Below are positions 16,735 through 25,179 of a DNA stretch of 64,000 bases, piece after piece. The position numbers and the translations under genes are program-made. The notes below the pieces were generated by a model that saw only the letters and a program-made list of their open reading frames with translations, had not been told where the DNA came from and searched no databases. Every line of letters begins with the position of its first letter. Position 1 is the first letter of the stretch. Source of the stretch: Bacillus safensis FO-36b (lineage in GTDB: Bacteria > Bacillota > Bacilli > Bacillales > Bacillaceae); NCBI RefSeq assembly GCF_000691165.1, contig NZ_ASJD01000001.1, positions 744,001-808,000 on the forward strand. The letters are read 5' to 3'.

Positions 16735-17166
16735 TTAATCCTTTTGACTTTTATCCAGCTTTTTAAATAATTTGATCATTGTTTTTAGTTCTTCGTCATC
16801 AAATGATTCAAATCGCTCCATAAAGTATTCGGTTTTCTTTTTCTCAAAATGCTCAGTAATTTCCTTACCCTTATCGGTTAAGTGGATTTTGATGATGCGG
16901 CGGTCCTCTTTTGAGCGGATACGGGTGATCCAGCCTTTTTCTACGAGTGTGTCAGTCACAGCGGTAATATGACTTGCTGACACTCCAAGAATGGAAGCGA
17001 ATTCCGTTACTTTTTTTGCACCTTGCTCACGGAGCAGATTTAAAATAAGAAATTCATTCCGAGATAATTCGTTTTCGAGCAGGCTGTTAATTTCATAACG
17101 GATCTGCTTAAATACGGTTCTCAGTAAAGTGTCCATTTCGTACATCATTTGTTTTCTTTGTTCCAA
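16735..17166 (-). CDS. ypoP: MarR-family transcriptional regulator YpoP
   Basis: 143-residue winged-helix regulator of the MarR family. The DNA-recognition region is VTEFASILGVSASHITAVTDTLVEKGWITRIRSKEDRRIIKIHLTDKGKEI (about residues 55-105), with the usual wing DRR. It is dimeric by family rule. No Cys is present, so direct thiol oxidation is not its signal. The gene is divergent from msrA-msrB, and the 140-bp gap contains repeated GATAC half-sites (see the operator entry), which suggests that YpoP controls itself and possibly the methionine sulfoxide reductases. Confidence 0.85.
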   Translation of the reverse strand: MEQRKQMMYEMDTLLRTVFKQIRYEINSLLENELSRNEFLILNLLREQGAKKVTEFASILGVSASHITAVTDTLVEKGWITRIRSKEDRRIIKIHLTDKGKEITEHFEKKKTEYFMERFESFDDEELKTMIKLFKKLDKSQKD

Positions 17167-17192
17167 TCATTAAACCCCCATTATATTTTAAA

Positions 17193-17277
17193 GATACGAC
17201 AGAATGCTTTCTTTTATTTTAGGTATACAAGTCGTATCATTTTCATTATTTTTTATCATGTTATAATATGATGATAC
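17193..17277. promoter_or_regulatory. Divergent ypoP/msrA control region with repeated GATAC half-sites
   Basis: GATACGAC at 17193-17200 is an exact inverted match to GTCGTATC at 17231-17238; GTATCAT at 17234-17240 is an exact inverted match to ATGATAC at 17271-17277. A TATAAT -10 for msrA lies at about 17261-17266 between the last two half-sites. The arrangement fits operators for a dimeric MarR protein such as the adjacent YpoP. Confidence 0.45.
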
Positions 17278-17304
17278 CATTTTTTAAATGAAGGGGGCAC
17301 TAAT

Positions 17305-17838
17305 ATGTCTGAAAAACAAGAATTAGCCACATTTGCAGGAGGCTGCTTCTGGTGTATGGTTAAACCTTTTGATGAACAGCCGGGCATTATCAAAGTTGAA
17401 TCAGGGTATACTGGCGGACATACAGTGAATCCGACCTATGAGGAAGTATGTACAAATACAACGGGGCATAGAGAAGCGGTTCAAATCACGTTTGATCCTG
17501 ACGTGTTCCCGTATGAGAAGCTGCTAGAGCTGTATTGGCAGCAAATAGACCCAACAGACGATGGCGGGCAATTTGGCGATAGAGGGGAATCTTACCGTAC
17601 AGGTATTTATGTTCATCATGACGAGCAGCGAAAGCTAGCAGAAGCATCGAAAGAGCAGCTGAGCCAAAGCGGGATTTTCAAAAAGCCAATCGTTACAGAA
17701 ATTTTAGACGCAGGTCCTTTTTATCCAGCAGAGGAATATCATCAGCATTATTATAAGAAAAACAAAATGCACTACGAACGATATCATGTCGGTTCGGGCA
17801 GAGCCGGTTTTATTGAGTCCCATTGGAGTGATAAATAA
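17305..17838 (+). CDS. msrA: Peptide methionine sulfoxide reductase A
   Basis: Reduces methionine-S-sulfoxide in proteins and free methionine, repairing oxidation damage. The 177-residue protein has the catalytic Cys in [12 protein letters not shown] (about residue 13), with the less common second Cys in GCFWC. Other typical segments are [43 protein letters not shown] and [19 protein letters not shown] precedes the ATG by about 8 bp. The stop overlaps the msrB start by one base, so the two reductases are made together. The divergent neighbour ypoP is a candidate regulator. Confidence 0.96.
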   Translation: MSEKQELATFAGGCFWCMVKPFDEQPGIIKVESGYTGGHTVNPTYEEVCTNTTGHREAVQITFDPDVFPYEKLLELYWQQIDPTDDGGQFGDRGESYRTGIYVHHDEQRKLAEASKEQLSQSGIFKKPIVTEILDAGPFYPAEEYHQHYYKKNKMHYERYHVGSGRAGFIESHWSDK

Positions 17839-18269
17839 TGGCAAATGAAAAAGAAAAGCGTATAAAAGAATTAAACCGCATGCAGTACGAAGTCACGCAA
17901 AATAATGGCACGGAGCCGCCATTTCAAAATGAATTTTGGGATCATAAAGAAGAAGGTATCTATGTGGATATCATTTCAGGAAAGCCGCTTTTTTCTTCTT
18001 TAGATAAGTTTGATGCCCACTGCGGATGGCCAAGTTTTACAAAACCGCTTGAAGAGGAAGAAGTAGCAGAGAAGGTTGATACGAGTCATGGAATGGTGCG
18101 GACAGAGGTTCGCAGTAAAACAGCTGATTCTCATCTAGGTCATGTTTTCCCTGATGGCCCAGGGCCAAACGGTCTTCGGTATTGTATTAACTCAGCCGCT
18201 TTAAAGTTTATCCCAAAGGATGATCTTGAAAAAGAAGGCTACGGGGATTTGAAACATCTATTTGATTGA
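17838..18269 (+). CDS. msrB: Peptide methionine sulfoxide reductase B
   Basis: Reduces methionine-R-sulfoxide, complementing MsrA. The 143-residue protein has CGWPSF (about residue 53), [21 protein letters not shown], and the catalytic Cys in [10 protein letters not shown] (about 115). The zinc-binding CxxC pairs of many MsrB proteins are absent, as in the short Bacillus form. It overlaps msrA by one base and ends in a strong shared terminator. Confidence 0.96.
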   Translation: MANEKEKRIKELNRMQYEVTQNNGTEPPFQNEFWDHKEEGIYVDIISGKPLFSSLDKFDAHCGWPSFTKPLEEEEVAEKVDTSHGMVRTEVRSKTADSHLGHVFPDGPGPNGLRYCINSAALKFIPKDDLEKEGYGDLKHLFD

Positions 18270-18276
18270 TCCATTT

Positions 18277-18322
18277 AAAAATCGTCACATGGAAAGCAGC
18301 TGCTTCCGTGTGACGATTTTTT
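18277..18322. terminator. Bidirectional terminator between msrB and spsM
   Basis: AAAAATCGTCACA at 18277-18289 is an exact inverted match to TGTGACGATTTTT, with an inner GGAAaGCAGCTGCTTCC dyad extending the hairpin. A and T runs on the two sides suit both convergent genes. Confidence 0.9.
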
Positions 18323-19349
18323 ATTTTTTATGATGTGTATGATGTAATTGTTCGATGATGTGGAACAGCTTTTCTTTTGTAATGAGCGGTGCTTCTTTTG
18401 AGGTGTAATTCGTTAAGTCGACTTTTTGAAAGGCAGGGTGCAAATGTGGTCTTGGTAAAATGGCATAAAATTGTTCATGTTCAAACAGTGCATCTGCTTC
18501 GTGCGGGAATGTGAGCTCCTCGTGAAGCTTTTCGCCAGGTCTTTTTCCGACTACAAGAACATCTGGAGATTGAGCATTGATTTGAGCGGCATATTCGTGA
18601 AACGCTTTTAAAAGATCGGCAAGCTGTAAGGACTCCATCTTGAGAATGAAGGTTTCGCCGCCTTTCATCATAATTGCTGCTTGAAGTGTGAGGGAAACAG
18701 CCTCTTCAATAGACATAAAAAAACGTGTCATATGAGGATCAGTCACGGTCAAAGGTTTTTCATTTAATAGCTGCTGGAGCATGATCGGAATAACGGAACC
18801 TCTAGATCCAAGCACATTGCCAAAGCGTACAGAGCAAAACCTGGTTTTTTGATTCGGAATACTTTCGTTTGCTTGGAAAAATAGTTTTTCTGAAATCAAT
18901 TTTGTTGCACCCATGGCATTCGTCGGAGAAACCGCTTTGTCAGTTGAAATGTTGACGACATGACTCACTTCATGTTCGAGGGCGGCTTCAATGACGTGCT
19001 GTCCGCCGATGATATTCGTTTGAACGGCTTCGAATGGATTATCTTCACAAGTGGGTACTTGTTTTAAGGCCGCTGCATGGAAAATGATATCCACACCCTT
19101 GACGAGCTGTCTCACGCGGCTTGCATCCCGGACATCTCCTAAAGCGAATACGACTTCTGGATGTTCTGCGTACTCATTTTTCATCATGTATTGTTTGCTG
19201 TCATCTTTACTGAAGACGATTATCTTCTTTGGAGAGCAACTTGTTAATTTATTCACGATTTGCCGGCCGATTGACCCCGTACCGCCTGTAACCAATATCG
19301 TTTTGTCACGAAAAAAGGTCTTCAAAGTCGTTTCTATCTGTTTGGACAT
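18321..19349 (-). CDS. spsM: SpsM, NDP-sugar dehydratase/epimerase for spore polysaccharide (intact)
   Basis: Rossmann-fold SDR enzyme of the short FlaA1/CapD type (UDP-GlcNAc 4,6-dehydratase or epimerase), 342 residues. NAD-binding motif TGGTGSIG lies at about residues 21-28; VFHAAALKQVP-like and STDKAVSPTNAMGATKL carry the Ser...Met...Lys catalytic pattern of this subgroup; TRFFMSIEEAV follows. The ATG at 19349 follows GGGGGAT; the length equals B. subtilis SpsM, which is needed for spore-surface polysaccharide. In B. subtilis 168 this gene is split into yodU and ypqP by prophage SPbeta; here it is whole. A sigma-K promoter is visible upstream. The neighbours are a cytidylyltransferase and the cge genes. 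Confidence 0.88.
   Translation of the reverse strand: MSKQIETTLKTFFRDKTILVTGGTGSIGRQIVNKLTSCSPKKIIVFSKDDSKQYMMKNEYAEHPEVVFALGDVRDASRVRQLVKGVDIIFHAAALKQVPTCEDNPFEAVQTNIIGGQHVIEAALEHEVSHVVNISTDKAVSPTNAMGATKLISEKLFFQANESIPNQKTRFCSVRFGNVLGSRGSVIPIMLQQLLNEKPLTVTDPHMTRFFMSIEEAVSLTLQAAIMMKGGETFILKMESLQLADLLKAFHEYAAQINAQSPDVLVVGKRPGEKLHEELTFPHEADALFEHEQFYAILPRPHLHPAFQKVDLTNYTSKEAPLITKEKLFHIIEQLHHTHHKK
18929..18944 (-). other. Unoccupied SPbeta attB-equivalent inside spsM
   Basis: The minus strand reads ACTGACAAAGCGGTTT, encoding the TDKAV of STDKAVSPTN. The SPbeta attachment core, as I recall it, is ACAGATAAAGCTGTAT, which encodes the same residues. The two differ at four of 16 positions, all third-codon positions. 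No prophage is present on either side. Confidence 0.6.
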
Positions 19350-19383
19350 ATCTAATCCCCCAACTCTCATTTCTCTACTTTGC

Positions 19384-19409
19384 ATCATATGTGAAAGAGC
19401 GGCATTCGT
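19384..19409 (-). promoter_or_regulatory. Predicted sigma-K promoter of spsM
   Basis: On the minus strand AC at the -35 position is followed by 16 bp and then CATATGAT, an exact match to the sigma-K -10 consensus CATANNNT, about 35 bp upstream of the spsM start. Mother-cell expression late in sporulation fits the role of SpsM. Confidence 0.6.
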
Positions 19410-19600
19410 TTGAGGAAAAGAACCACTTCATGCATAAATTAGGTGAACAAATTATAACCATCTGCTAGTCGTCTTAATAGAATATGGAGAGATAAGAGAT
19501 CAACTAGAAAAACGAGAGACCTGAATACTTCAGTACTGCGGTCAGCTCGGGAAGAAAAGAAAATGGTAAGGGAGCTGTGCGCGAGGGGAGAAGAGAAGAC

Positions 19601-20323
19601 ATGTATAGGGGAAATCGTATTTTAGCCATGATACCTGCATTTAGAAGTCACGACGGCCAGCATGATGAACACATACGCATATTGGCAGAGAGGCCGCTTA
19701 TCTATTGGACCATTCAGCCGTTACTGCAAATGATTGAATTAGATGAAGTCATCGTCTCCTCAGAGGATGTCAATACGCAAATCATTTCATCTCACTACGG
19801 AGCAAATGTGATTGAACTGCCAAGCACACATGTGACAGAACAAACGCCGTCACTGTTAGCTGTGAAGCATGCGCTTGCTTATTTAGAGCGGGAGGGTAAA
19901 ACCTTTGATATTGTGCTGTATCTGCATCCATCGTCTCCTCTAAGACAGCCGGCAGATATCGAGAAGTGCTTGCAGCTTTTAGTGGAAGGGGGATATGACT
20001 GCACCGCATCTTTTACAGAGGCGTTAGAAAACCCAAATGAAACTTGGACACTGCATGAAAACAATGAAGCTACTTTATATAAGGACAATCATTACTTTTT
20101 CATGCCAAAGCATGAGCAGCCATATACGTATGGCCGGCTAAATGGTGCGGTATATGCTTTTCATGCTCATTATGCAAAAGAATGCATTCATTCCTTTTTA
20201 GAAGGATCTGTCGGAGCATATATGATGGATCGCACTCGGGCGCTTGTGGTGAAACAGGAGGCAGACCGGAAAGAGGCAGAGAAAATCTTATTAGCTCACC
20301 GAGATGCGGAAGATCATGCATAA
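19601..20323 (+). CDS. CMP-sugar type cytidylyltransferase, variant N-terminal motif
   Basis: 240-residue protein of the NeuA/PseF cytidylyltransferase family, which activates nonulosonic acids or related sugars with CTP. Support comes from RPLIYWTIQPLL, DEVIVSSEDVNTQIISSHYGANVIELP, VLYLHPSSPLRQPADIEKC and RLNGAVYAFHA, all in family order. The normally invariant nucleotide-binding stretch PARxGSKGxxxKN is changed to IPAFRSHDGQHDEHI, so catalysis is uncertain. The ATG at 19601 was chosen over an upstream GTG because AGGGGAG precedes it. Its place between spsM and cgeBA suggests a role in the sugar coat of the spore. Confidence 0.72.
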   Translation: MYRGNRILAMIPAFRSHDGQHDEHIRILAERPLIYWTIQPLLQMIELDEVIVSSEDVNTQIISSHYGANVIELPSTHVTEQTPSLLAVKHALAYLEREGKTFDIVLYLHPSSPLRQPADIEKCLQLLVEGGYDCTASFTEALENPNETWTLHENNEATLYKDNHYFFMPKHEQPYTYGRLNGAVYAFHAHYAKECIHSFLEGSVGAYMMDRTRALVVKQEADRKEAEKILLAHRDAEDHA

Positions 20324-20339
20324 GCTGGCATTCAACGAG

Positions 20340-20368
20340 AAAAAGCGCCCAGTTATAGGGCGCTTTTT
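20340..20368. terminator. Bidirectional terminator between the cytidylyltransferase gene and cgeB
   Basis: AAAAAGCGCCC and GGGCGCTTTTT form a perfect 11-bp stem around a 7-nt loop. The cgeB stop codon lies in the loop. Confidence 0.92.
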
Positions 20369-21315
20369 ACAATGTCATAAAGCCTTTGTGGCATCGTATC
20401 AAATGTATTCCAGCGAACGGTTTGCTCGTAGTTGTTCAGTGCGGCCGCCTTTCTTTCACCTGCATTTGATCCATAGTATTCAACCTGTTCTATCAAATCG
20501 TCCTCATCTTTGTAAAAAGCAAAGCTTGAAAAAGCAGGCGGCGGAGGTAGATCCGTCAATTGAAAACTCCCAGTTGCAGCAATGTCAAATGCTCTGTTAT
20601 TGAGGCTCATATTTTGAATCATGGCTTTGTTTTTGTTATACGCAAATTGAGCCGGCCTATGCGGATTCAGGACAATTGCTGTCTGCTGATAGATGTCCGC
20701 CATTTGCTGAGGACTCAGCCAATTCGTTATGAGTGTGAAATCACGATAATGTCTCCGTGATTTGTTTAAGTGACGGTGCCATTCCTTACCTGCAACGAGA
20801 ATACGCCATTTGTTTTGCTGCAAGAGTGTATCGATGGCTTTGATGCGGTTGGGATAAGGGTAGCCAATGAGTGCAATGTCATACGTGCACATCTCTTCTG
20901 GCGATTCATTTTTCTGAAAGACACGTGTATTTGCCGGAATGGGAAAGTAGTGCGTATGATCAGCGCCTAATTGTTTATAAAATGGCAAAACCCCTTCATC
21001 AATCGTTAATATAAGCTGAGCTTCATGTGCGCAAGCAGCTGACACATCTGTATAAAAGGGATCTTCTGTCATCCAAAGAACAATCGGGATTTTTTCTTGT
21101 TTGAATTGATGGAGTACATCTTTCGGAACATGATCACCGATCATTATCAAAACAAAATCCGGAGAAAATGTCCGGATTTTGTGCATGTTCGTGGGTAGAG
21201 ATTCTCTATCAATCTTTACACATGAAAAGGGGGAATCAATGAAGCTTTCTTCTACCCATTGATCAAACATGTGATAGATTCCGCCGTAGCCAGAACTGAT
21301 ATAAAGAAGCTTCAT
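20353..21315 (-). CDS. cgeB: CgeB, spore maturation glycosyltransferase-like protein
   Basis: 320-residue protein of the CgeB family, related to glycosyltransferases. The N-terminal half is a Rossmann-like domain (LLYISSGYGGIYHMFDQWVEESF, FVLIMIGDHVP, IVLWMTEDPFYTD). The C-terminal half carries YDIALIGYPYPNRIKAIDTLL, IVLNPHRPAQF and SLNNRAFDIAATGSFQLTD, a stretch typical of CgeB and of GT4-like nucleotide-sugar sites. The start is 16 bp after the cgeA stop, so cgeA-cgeB form one operon as in B. subtilis, where it is switched on late by sigma-K and GerE and affects the spore crust. Confidence 0.85.
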   Translation of the reverse strand: MKLLYISSGYGGIYHMFDQWVEESFIDSPFSCVKIDRESLPTNMHKIRTFSPDFVLIMIGDHVPKDVLHQFKQEKIPIVLWMTEDPFYTDVSAACAHEAQLILTIDEGVLPFYKQLGADHTHYFPIPANTRVFQKNESPEEMCTYDIALIGYPYPNRIKAIDTLLQQNKWRILVAGKEWHRHLNKSRRHYRDFTLITNWLSPQQMADIYQQTAIVLNPHRPAQFAYNKNKAMIQNMSLNNRAFDIAATGSFQLTDLPPPPAFSSFAFYKDEDDLIEQVEYYGSNAGERKAAALNNYEQTVRWNTFDTMPQRLYDIVKSAL

Positions 21316-21330
21316 GATGATCCTCTCACA

Positions 21331-21732
21331 TTAAGATGTGAATGTAACACTTTCAACTTTATCTACATCTAATAGAGTCGTTGCTGAGCCTGTAGGTGTG
21401 ACAGAGCTTTCTTGTGTAACAAATACAACGCCTGTTGAAGCATCGAATGATACAAATTGAACTGGCCCAATTAAATCTCCTGAGTCAGTGACAATGCTAA
21501 TGACTGTTCCTGGTGCAAGTCTTGCAAAGATCCATCTTGCTGGCTGAGATACATCGAGTGTTGTAGCAGAATCTGAAGGTGATGCCTCAGCTGCCACTTC
21601 ACTTAATAAATCGTTCAATTTTTCTTCCATTTGAACTCCTCCTTCTTCGAGATTAGCTGTTAATGCATGAGTAATTGGCTTGAAAAACACTTTCAATAGT
21701 TCCTTTTTTAATTCAGCACGCTTTTCGCTCAT
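21331..21732 (-). CDS. cgeA: CgeA, spore crust protein
   Basis: 133-residue protein in the cgeA position, the same length I recall for B. subtilis CgeA, a crust glycoprotein. The N-terminal half is helical and charged. The C-terminal half is Ser/Thr/Val-rich ([26 protein letters not shown], then [18 protein letters not shown]) with the beta-strand pattern [30 protein letters not shown]. The repeated [15 protein letters not shown] phrase is a minor internal duplication. Its abundant Ser/Thr could be glycosylation sites for the neighbouring Cge enzymes; that is inference. CgeC next door carries a related C-terminal domain. Confidence 0.7.
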   Translation of the reverse strand: MSEKRAELKKELLKVFFKPITHALTANLEEGGVQMEEKLNDLLSEVAAEASPSDSATTLDVSQPARWIFARLAPGTVISIVTDSGDLIGPVQFVSFDASTGVVFVTQESSVTPTGSATTLLDVDKVESVTFTS

Positions 21733-21938
21733 TTTTTCCCCATCCTTTCTTCATCAATTCAAACTCACCCCTATGTATATGCCGTTCTTTTTTTTTGGCA
21801 TAAGCAGAACGCTGATTCCTGATCTTTTTTTCATTTAATCACTTCACACATTTTTAAAAATGTTTTCAAATGCTGAGGCTAAATGAAGTGACGCTCATAC
21901 TCTAGTAAAGATTAAATGTGAAGAGAGAGGGATTATGA

Positions 21939-22259
21939 ATGGAATTTGAACAATTATTAGATGGTTGGAACGAAGAATTACTAGAGTCGGAAGGAGTGCT
22001 TGAAATCATCTTGATTTTACTTCTTCTTCGTCTTTTAGAAGAAAGTGGGGAAGAGAATGTGTCAGACATCAAAGAATTACTTCGTCCATGGCTTGAGCTT
22101 GGCATTCCAGTGCCGCGTGTTCATTTGGTCAATGGAGATGTACTTCAAAACGTGGTTGTCGTGCAATTGTTTGATACAGTTGCAGTCTTTAAAAACGCGA
22201 CAAATCAGCTAAGAGTGAGTGTTCCTTATGTGAACATTGTCAGCTGGGGGGCTTTTTAA
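21939..22259 (+). CDS. cgeC: CgeC, spore outer-layer protein
   Basis: 106-residue protein with an acidic, Leu-rich N-terminal half (GVLEIILILLLLRLLEESGEENV) and a small beta domain (PRVHLVNGDVLQNVVVVQLFDTVAVFKNATNQLRVSVPYVNIVSW) that resembles the C-terminal domain of the divergent CgeA. A CATACTCT sequence at 21896-21903 fits the sigma-K -10 consensus, but no good -35 AC is seen, which would suit GerE-dependent activation. It is followed by cgeD after 23 bp. The Leu-rich segment is unusual but too short and flanked by too many acidic residues to call a membrane helix with confidence. Confidence 0.68.
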   Translation: MEFEQLLDGWNEELLESEGVLEIILILLLLRLLEESGEENVSDIKELLRPWLELGIPVPRVHLVNGDVLQNVVVVQLFDTVAVFKNATNQLRVSVPYVNIVSWGAF

Positions 22260-22282
22260 TCTAATCAAAAAGGATAATGATC

Positions 22283-23572
22283 ATGAAAGTATCGGTGATT
22301 TTAACAAGCTACAATAAACCAGATTTCATTGATCGTGTGCTAAAGAGTATGGTAGATCAAACGTATCCGCATTGGGAGCTTTTGATTATGGATGATGGCT
22401 CAGAAGAGGGCACCATTCAAAAGATCCAGCCCTATTTAAGTGATGAACGCATTCAGCTGTATTCGCACACAGTTCATCCAGCAAAACGGCTGTTAACCGC
22501 ACGATATGCGACGCTTATTAATGAAGCATTAACCCGTATAACAGGTGAGCTCATTTGTTATTTAACCGATGATACCATGTACCATCAAGATCGTTTGCTT
22601 AAAATGGTGGATGTTTTTCGGTCGAAGCCTCACATAGATATTGTGTATTCCTCGCAGCGGGTCGTGCATGTTGATCAGCATTTAGTGGAAACGATGAGTT
22701 TTATTCGAGAAGCAGATCAAATCTTAGAGCATGCGTCCTTTCAAGTGGACCATTGTTCGGTCATGCACAGAAGCTGCTTGCTTCCACTGATCTATGAAAA
22801 ATACGGACAATATTGGGATGATGAGCCAAAGCACTGGCATCATGCAGATTCTGTATTTTGGATGAGGCTGAATCATTTCGCTGCGTTTTTTCCATTAAAA
22901 GATGTCCTGGATACAACGTATAAAACGCCCCATTCCTTTCATCATCTGTTTTCGAGTATGCCGTATGATTTAATTGACGGAACGGTCATTGAAAAAGAAG
23001 GAGATTATTATCAAATCGCAGACGGGAAACTTCATGGAATTGAAAAACGCTGGATCAATGAAAAGAACAGGCGTGCGATCCGTGTTCCGCTGTTATGTGA
23101 GATGAAATATGAAATGAAAGAGAAGCTGGCAGTACCCAATTATACAGTCGTTACCGCAGATAATGGGAAAACGTTCTTTTATATTGAAGATCAGAAAAAA
23201 AGACGGTTTGCTTCAAAACGTGACGTGCAATATTTTCAGTTTCATCCTAAGGAGATCTATACGATTTCAAATGATCAGCTTCAGGCATTTGAGGATGGCA
23301 GCATAATTCAGGCTTCTCCAGTTTTCAGTCCGCCAAACAGGCGCCTGTTTAAATGGAAACAAGATGTTTATTTACTTGTGCATTATGCCTTTTGCCGTAT
23401 TGATCCTGAGGTCGTGAAGCGATTTGCTTTTTATCATCAGCCGATTAAGCTGTACCCATCCCAATTTGCGTTTTTTCAGGAAGGAAAGCCGATTGTGCCG
23501 CTGTATAGGGAATCGCTGCAAGAATTCGATATGTCTCTTTATCAAACATCCGGACGAAAGCACTCCTCATAA
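22283..23572 (+). CDS. cgeD: CgeD, family 2 glycosyltransferase
   Basis: 429-residue protein with an N-terminal GT2 domain: VSVILTSYNKPDFIDRVLKS at the start, WELLIMDDGSEEGT (nucleotide-binding DDGS) and LICYLTDDTMYHQDR (DxD-like TDD at about residues 93-95). The C-terminal ~180 residues are unlike standard GT2 enzymes and rich in aromatic and charged residues. The ATG at 22283 lies 7 bp after AAGGAT; an ATG two codons upstream overlaps the site. The stop codon sits inside the terminator hairpin loop. B. subtilis continues with cgeE here, but this strain goes straight to a sigma-54 activator gene. Confidence 0.83.
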   Translation: MKVSVILTSYNKPDFIDRVLKSMVDQTYPHWELLIMDDGSEEGTIQKIQPYLSDERIQLYSHTVHPAKRLLTARYATLINEALTRITGELICYLTDDTMYHQDRLLKMVDVFRSKPHIDIVYSSQRVVHVDQHLVETMSFIREADQILEHASFQVDHCSVMHRSCLLPLIYEKYGQYWDDEPKHWHHADSVFWMRLNHFAAFFPLKDVLDTTYKTPHSFHHLFSSMPYDLIDGTVIEKEGDYYQIADGKLHGIEKRWINEKNRRAIRVPLLCEMKYEMKEKLAVPNYTVVTADNGKTFFYIEDQKKRRFASKRDVQYFQFHPKEIYTISNDQLQAFEDGSIIQASPVFSPPNRRLFKWKQDVYLLVHYAFCRIDPEVVKRFAFYHQPIKLYPSQFAFFQEGKPIVPLYRESLQEFDMSLYQTSGRKHSS

Positions 23573-23587
23573 GAGGGGTGCTTTTTT
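23557..23587 (+). terminator. Intrinsic terminator overlapping the cgeD stop
   Basis: AAAGCACTCCTC and GAGGGGTGCTTT form a 12-bp stem with one G-U pair; the TAA of cgeD overlaps the 4-nt loop. T residues follow. Confidence 0.88.
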
Positions 23588-23718
23588 CGCAATGATTGCA
23601 GGAAGTAGAAAGGAAAAAGCGAAACATGAAAAGGACAGGAACCTTTAAGAAATGATCAAGCCGCTGAAAACTTGGCAATTGATGCCGGTTTTTTGGCACT
23701 GAAAGTGAGGGGGAAAGA

Positions 23719-25095
23719 ATGGGGAAGGTTGTCGAAAGAGCAGATTGGTTTGAATTGATTTTAGAAGCTATTGATGAAGCCATTCACGTTGTAGATGATC
23801 GAGGGATGACGATTTTTTACAATCATAATGCCGCTAAGTTTGACTCTTTACAAAAAGAAGAGGTGATTGGCAAGTACATCCTTGATGTGTATCCCTCTTT
23901 AACTGAAAAGACAAGTACGCTCATGCATGTGTTGCGAACAGGAAAGCCCATTTATCATTCGCTACAAACCTATTTGAATAAAAATGGAGAAAGGATTGAA
24001 ACAGTGAACACGACATTGCCTATTATCGAAGATAACGAGTTAATAGGCGCGGTCGAAGTCGCAAAAGATGTATCAAAGCTGTCGGCTCTTTCCAATCGGT
24101 TAGGGCAAAAAAAGCGGACACAAGACGCGGCTGAGGCCGTACAAATACATGATTTTGCTTCATTTTTAACAAATGATCCGCTTTTAAAAGAAATGCTTGA
24201 AAGGGCAAAAAAAGCAGCTGCTTATCCATCATCAGTTGTTGTCTACGGGGAAACAGGGACAGGAAAAGAAGTGCTCGTTCAAGCCATTGTCCATGAATCT
24301 GACCGGAAAAATCAAGTGTTCATTCCGCAAAACTGCGCAGCACTCCCAGAATCATTACTTGAAAGTTTATTGTTCGGATCTGTCAAAGGGAGCTATACGG
24401 GCGCACTTGATCGCAAGGGACTTTTCGAATTAGCTGATGGGGGCACACTTTTTCTTGATGAGCTGCAAGCGATGCCGCTCACGCTGCAGACGAAATTATT
24501 ACGTGTGTTAGAGGATGGCGTTGTCCGCCGCATCGGTGACGCAAAATCCATTCAAGTGGATGTTCGGCTCATTACTGCGCTCAATATGGACCCATTCGAA
24601 GCAGTGAAAAAGCAAATTTTAAGAGAAGATTTATTTTATAGACTGCATGTATCATCTTTTCATATCTCGCCGCTTCGTGAAAGAAAGCAAGATATCACGC
24701 TGCTATCCCGCCACTTCATTCAAACCTATCATCAGCAGTTTTCAAAAAACGTTACACGCCTTTCTGAAGAAACGGAACGATTGTTTATGGCGCACCACTG
24801 GCCTGGGAATGTCAGAGAATTAAAACATACGATAGAGCATGCCGTGTTGATGATGCCAAAGGAAGCGGAAGAGATCATCCCTCTATACCTTCCGGCTCAT
24901 TTACGTGAGCAAAAGCTGGAAAAAGAAACATCTGAATCCTCCTTAAAAAATCAAGTGTCTTCATTTGAACAAACATTGATTCAAGAAGCTTTACATCAGC
25001 ATAATGGAAATATTAAAAAAACCGCCGCTGCTTTAAAAATCCCTCGACAAACGCTGCAATATAAATTAAAGAAATATGCAGATGCCGAAATATAG
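23719..25095 (+). CDS. PAS-domain sigma-54 dependent activator (KamR-like)
   Basis: 458-residue enhancer-binding protein expected to activate sigma-54 RNA polymerase at the kamA promoter 70 bp downstream. An N-terminal PAS domain (about 1-115, with [19 protein letters not shown]) senses an unknown signal. The AAA+ domain carries Walker A GETGTGKE (about 177), the sigma-54 loop as GSYTGA instead of GAFTGA, and Walker [12 protein letters not shown] Fis-type helix-turn-helix ends the protein ([25 protein letters not shown]). AGGGGGAAAG precedes the ATG. A regulator named KamR has this role in the B. cereus group, as I recall; I have not given the symbol because identity is not shown. Confidence 0.88.
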   Translation: MGKVVERADWFELILEAIDEAIHVVDDRGMTIFYNHNAAKFDSLQKEEVIGKYILDVYPSLTEKTSTLMHVLRTGKPIYHSLQTYLNKNGERIETVNTTLPIIEDNELIGAVEVAKDVSKLSALSNRLGQKKRTQDAAEAVQIHDFASFLTNDPLLKEMLERAKKAAAYPSSVVVYGETGTGKEVLVQAIVHESDRKNQVFIPQNCAALPESLLESLLFGSVKGSYTGALDRKGLFELADGGTLFLDELQAMPLTLQTKLLRVLEDGVVRRIGDAKSIQVDVRLITALNMDPFEAVKKQILREDLFYRLHVSSFHISPLRERKQDITLLSRHFIQTYHQQFSKNVTRLSEETERLFMAHHWPGNVRELKHTIEHAVLMMPKEAEEIIPLYLPAHLREQKLEKETSESSLKNQVSSFEQTLIQEALHQHNGNIKKTAAALKIPRQTLQYKLKKYADAEI

Positions 25096-25162
25096 GCACA
25101 ACATCCAATTGAATATGACGGGTAAAAGCTCCTTTTGTAAAGAATAGGGGCATTTTCCCATG

Positions 25163-25179
25163 TTGGCACATAACTTGCA
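25163..25179 (+). promoter_or_regulatory. Sigma-54 (SigL) -24/-12 promoter of kamA
   Basis: TTGGCACATAACTTGCA matches the sigma-54 consensus TTGGCACNNNNNTTGCW at every fixed position, 35 bp upstream of the kamA start and directly after the gene for a sigma-54 activator. This is one of the clearest promoters in the window. Confidence 0.92.

Noticed and set aside
18270-23600. Remnant prophage or integrase at the spsM/cge junction
   Set aside because: Every reading frame of size in this stretch belongs to a spore-surface gene; no integrase, excisionase or phage structural gene and no duplicated core were seen.
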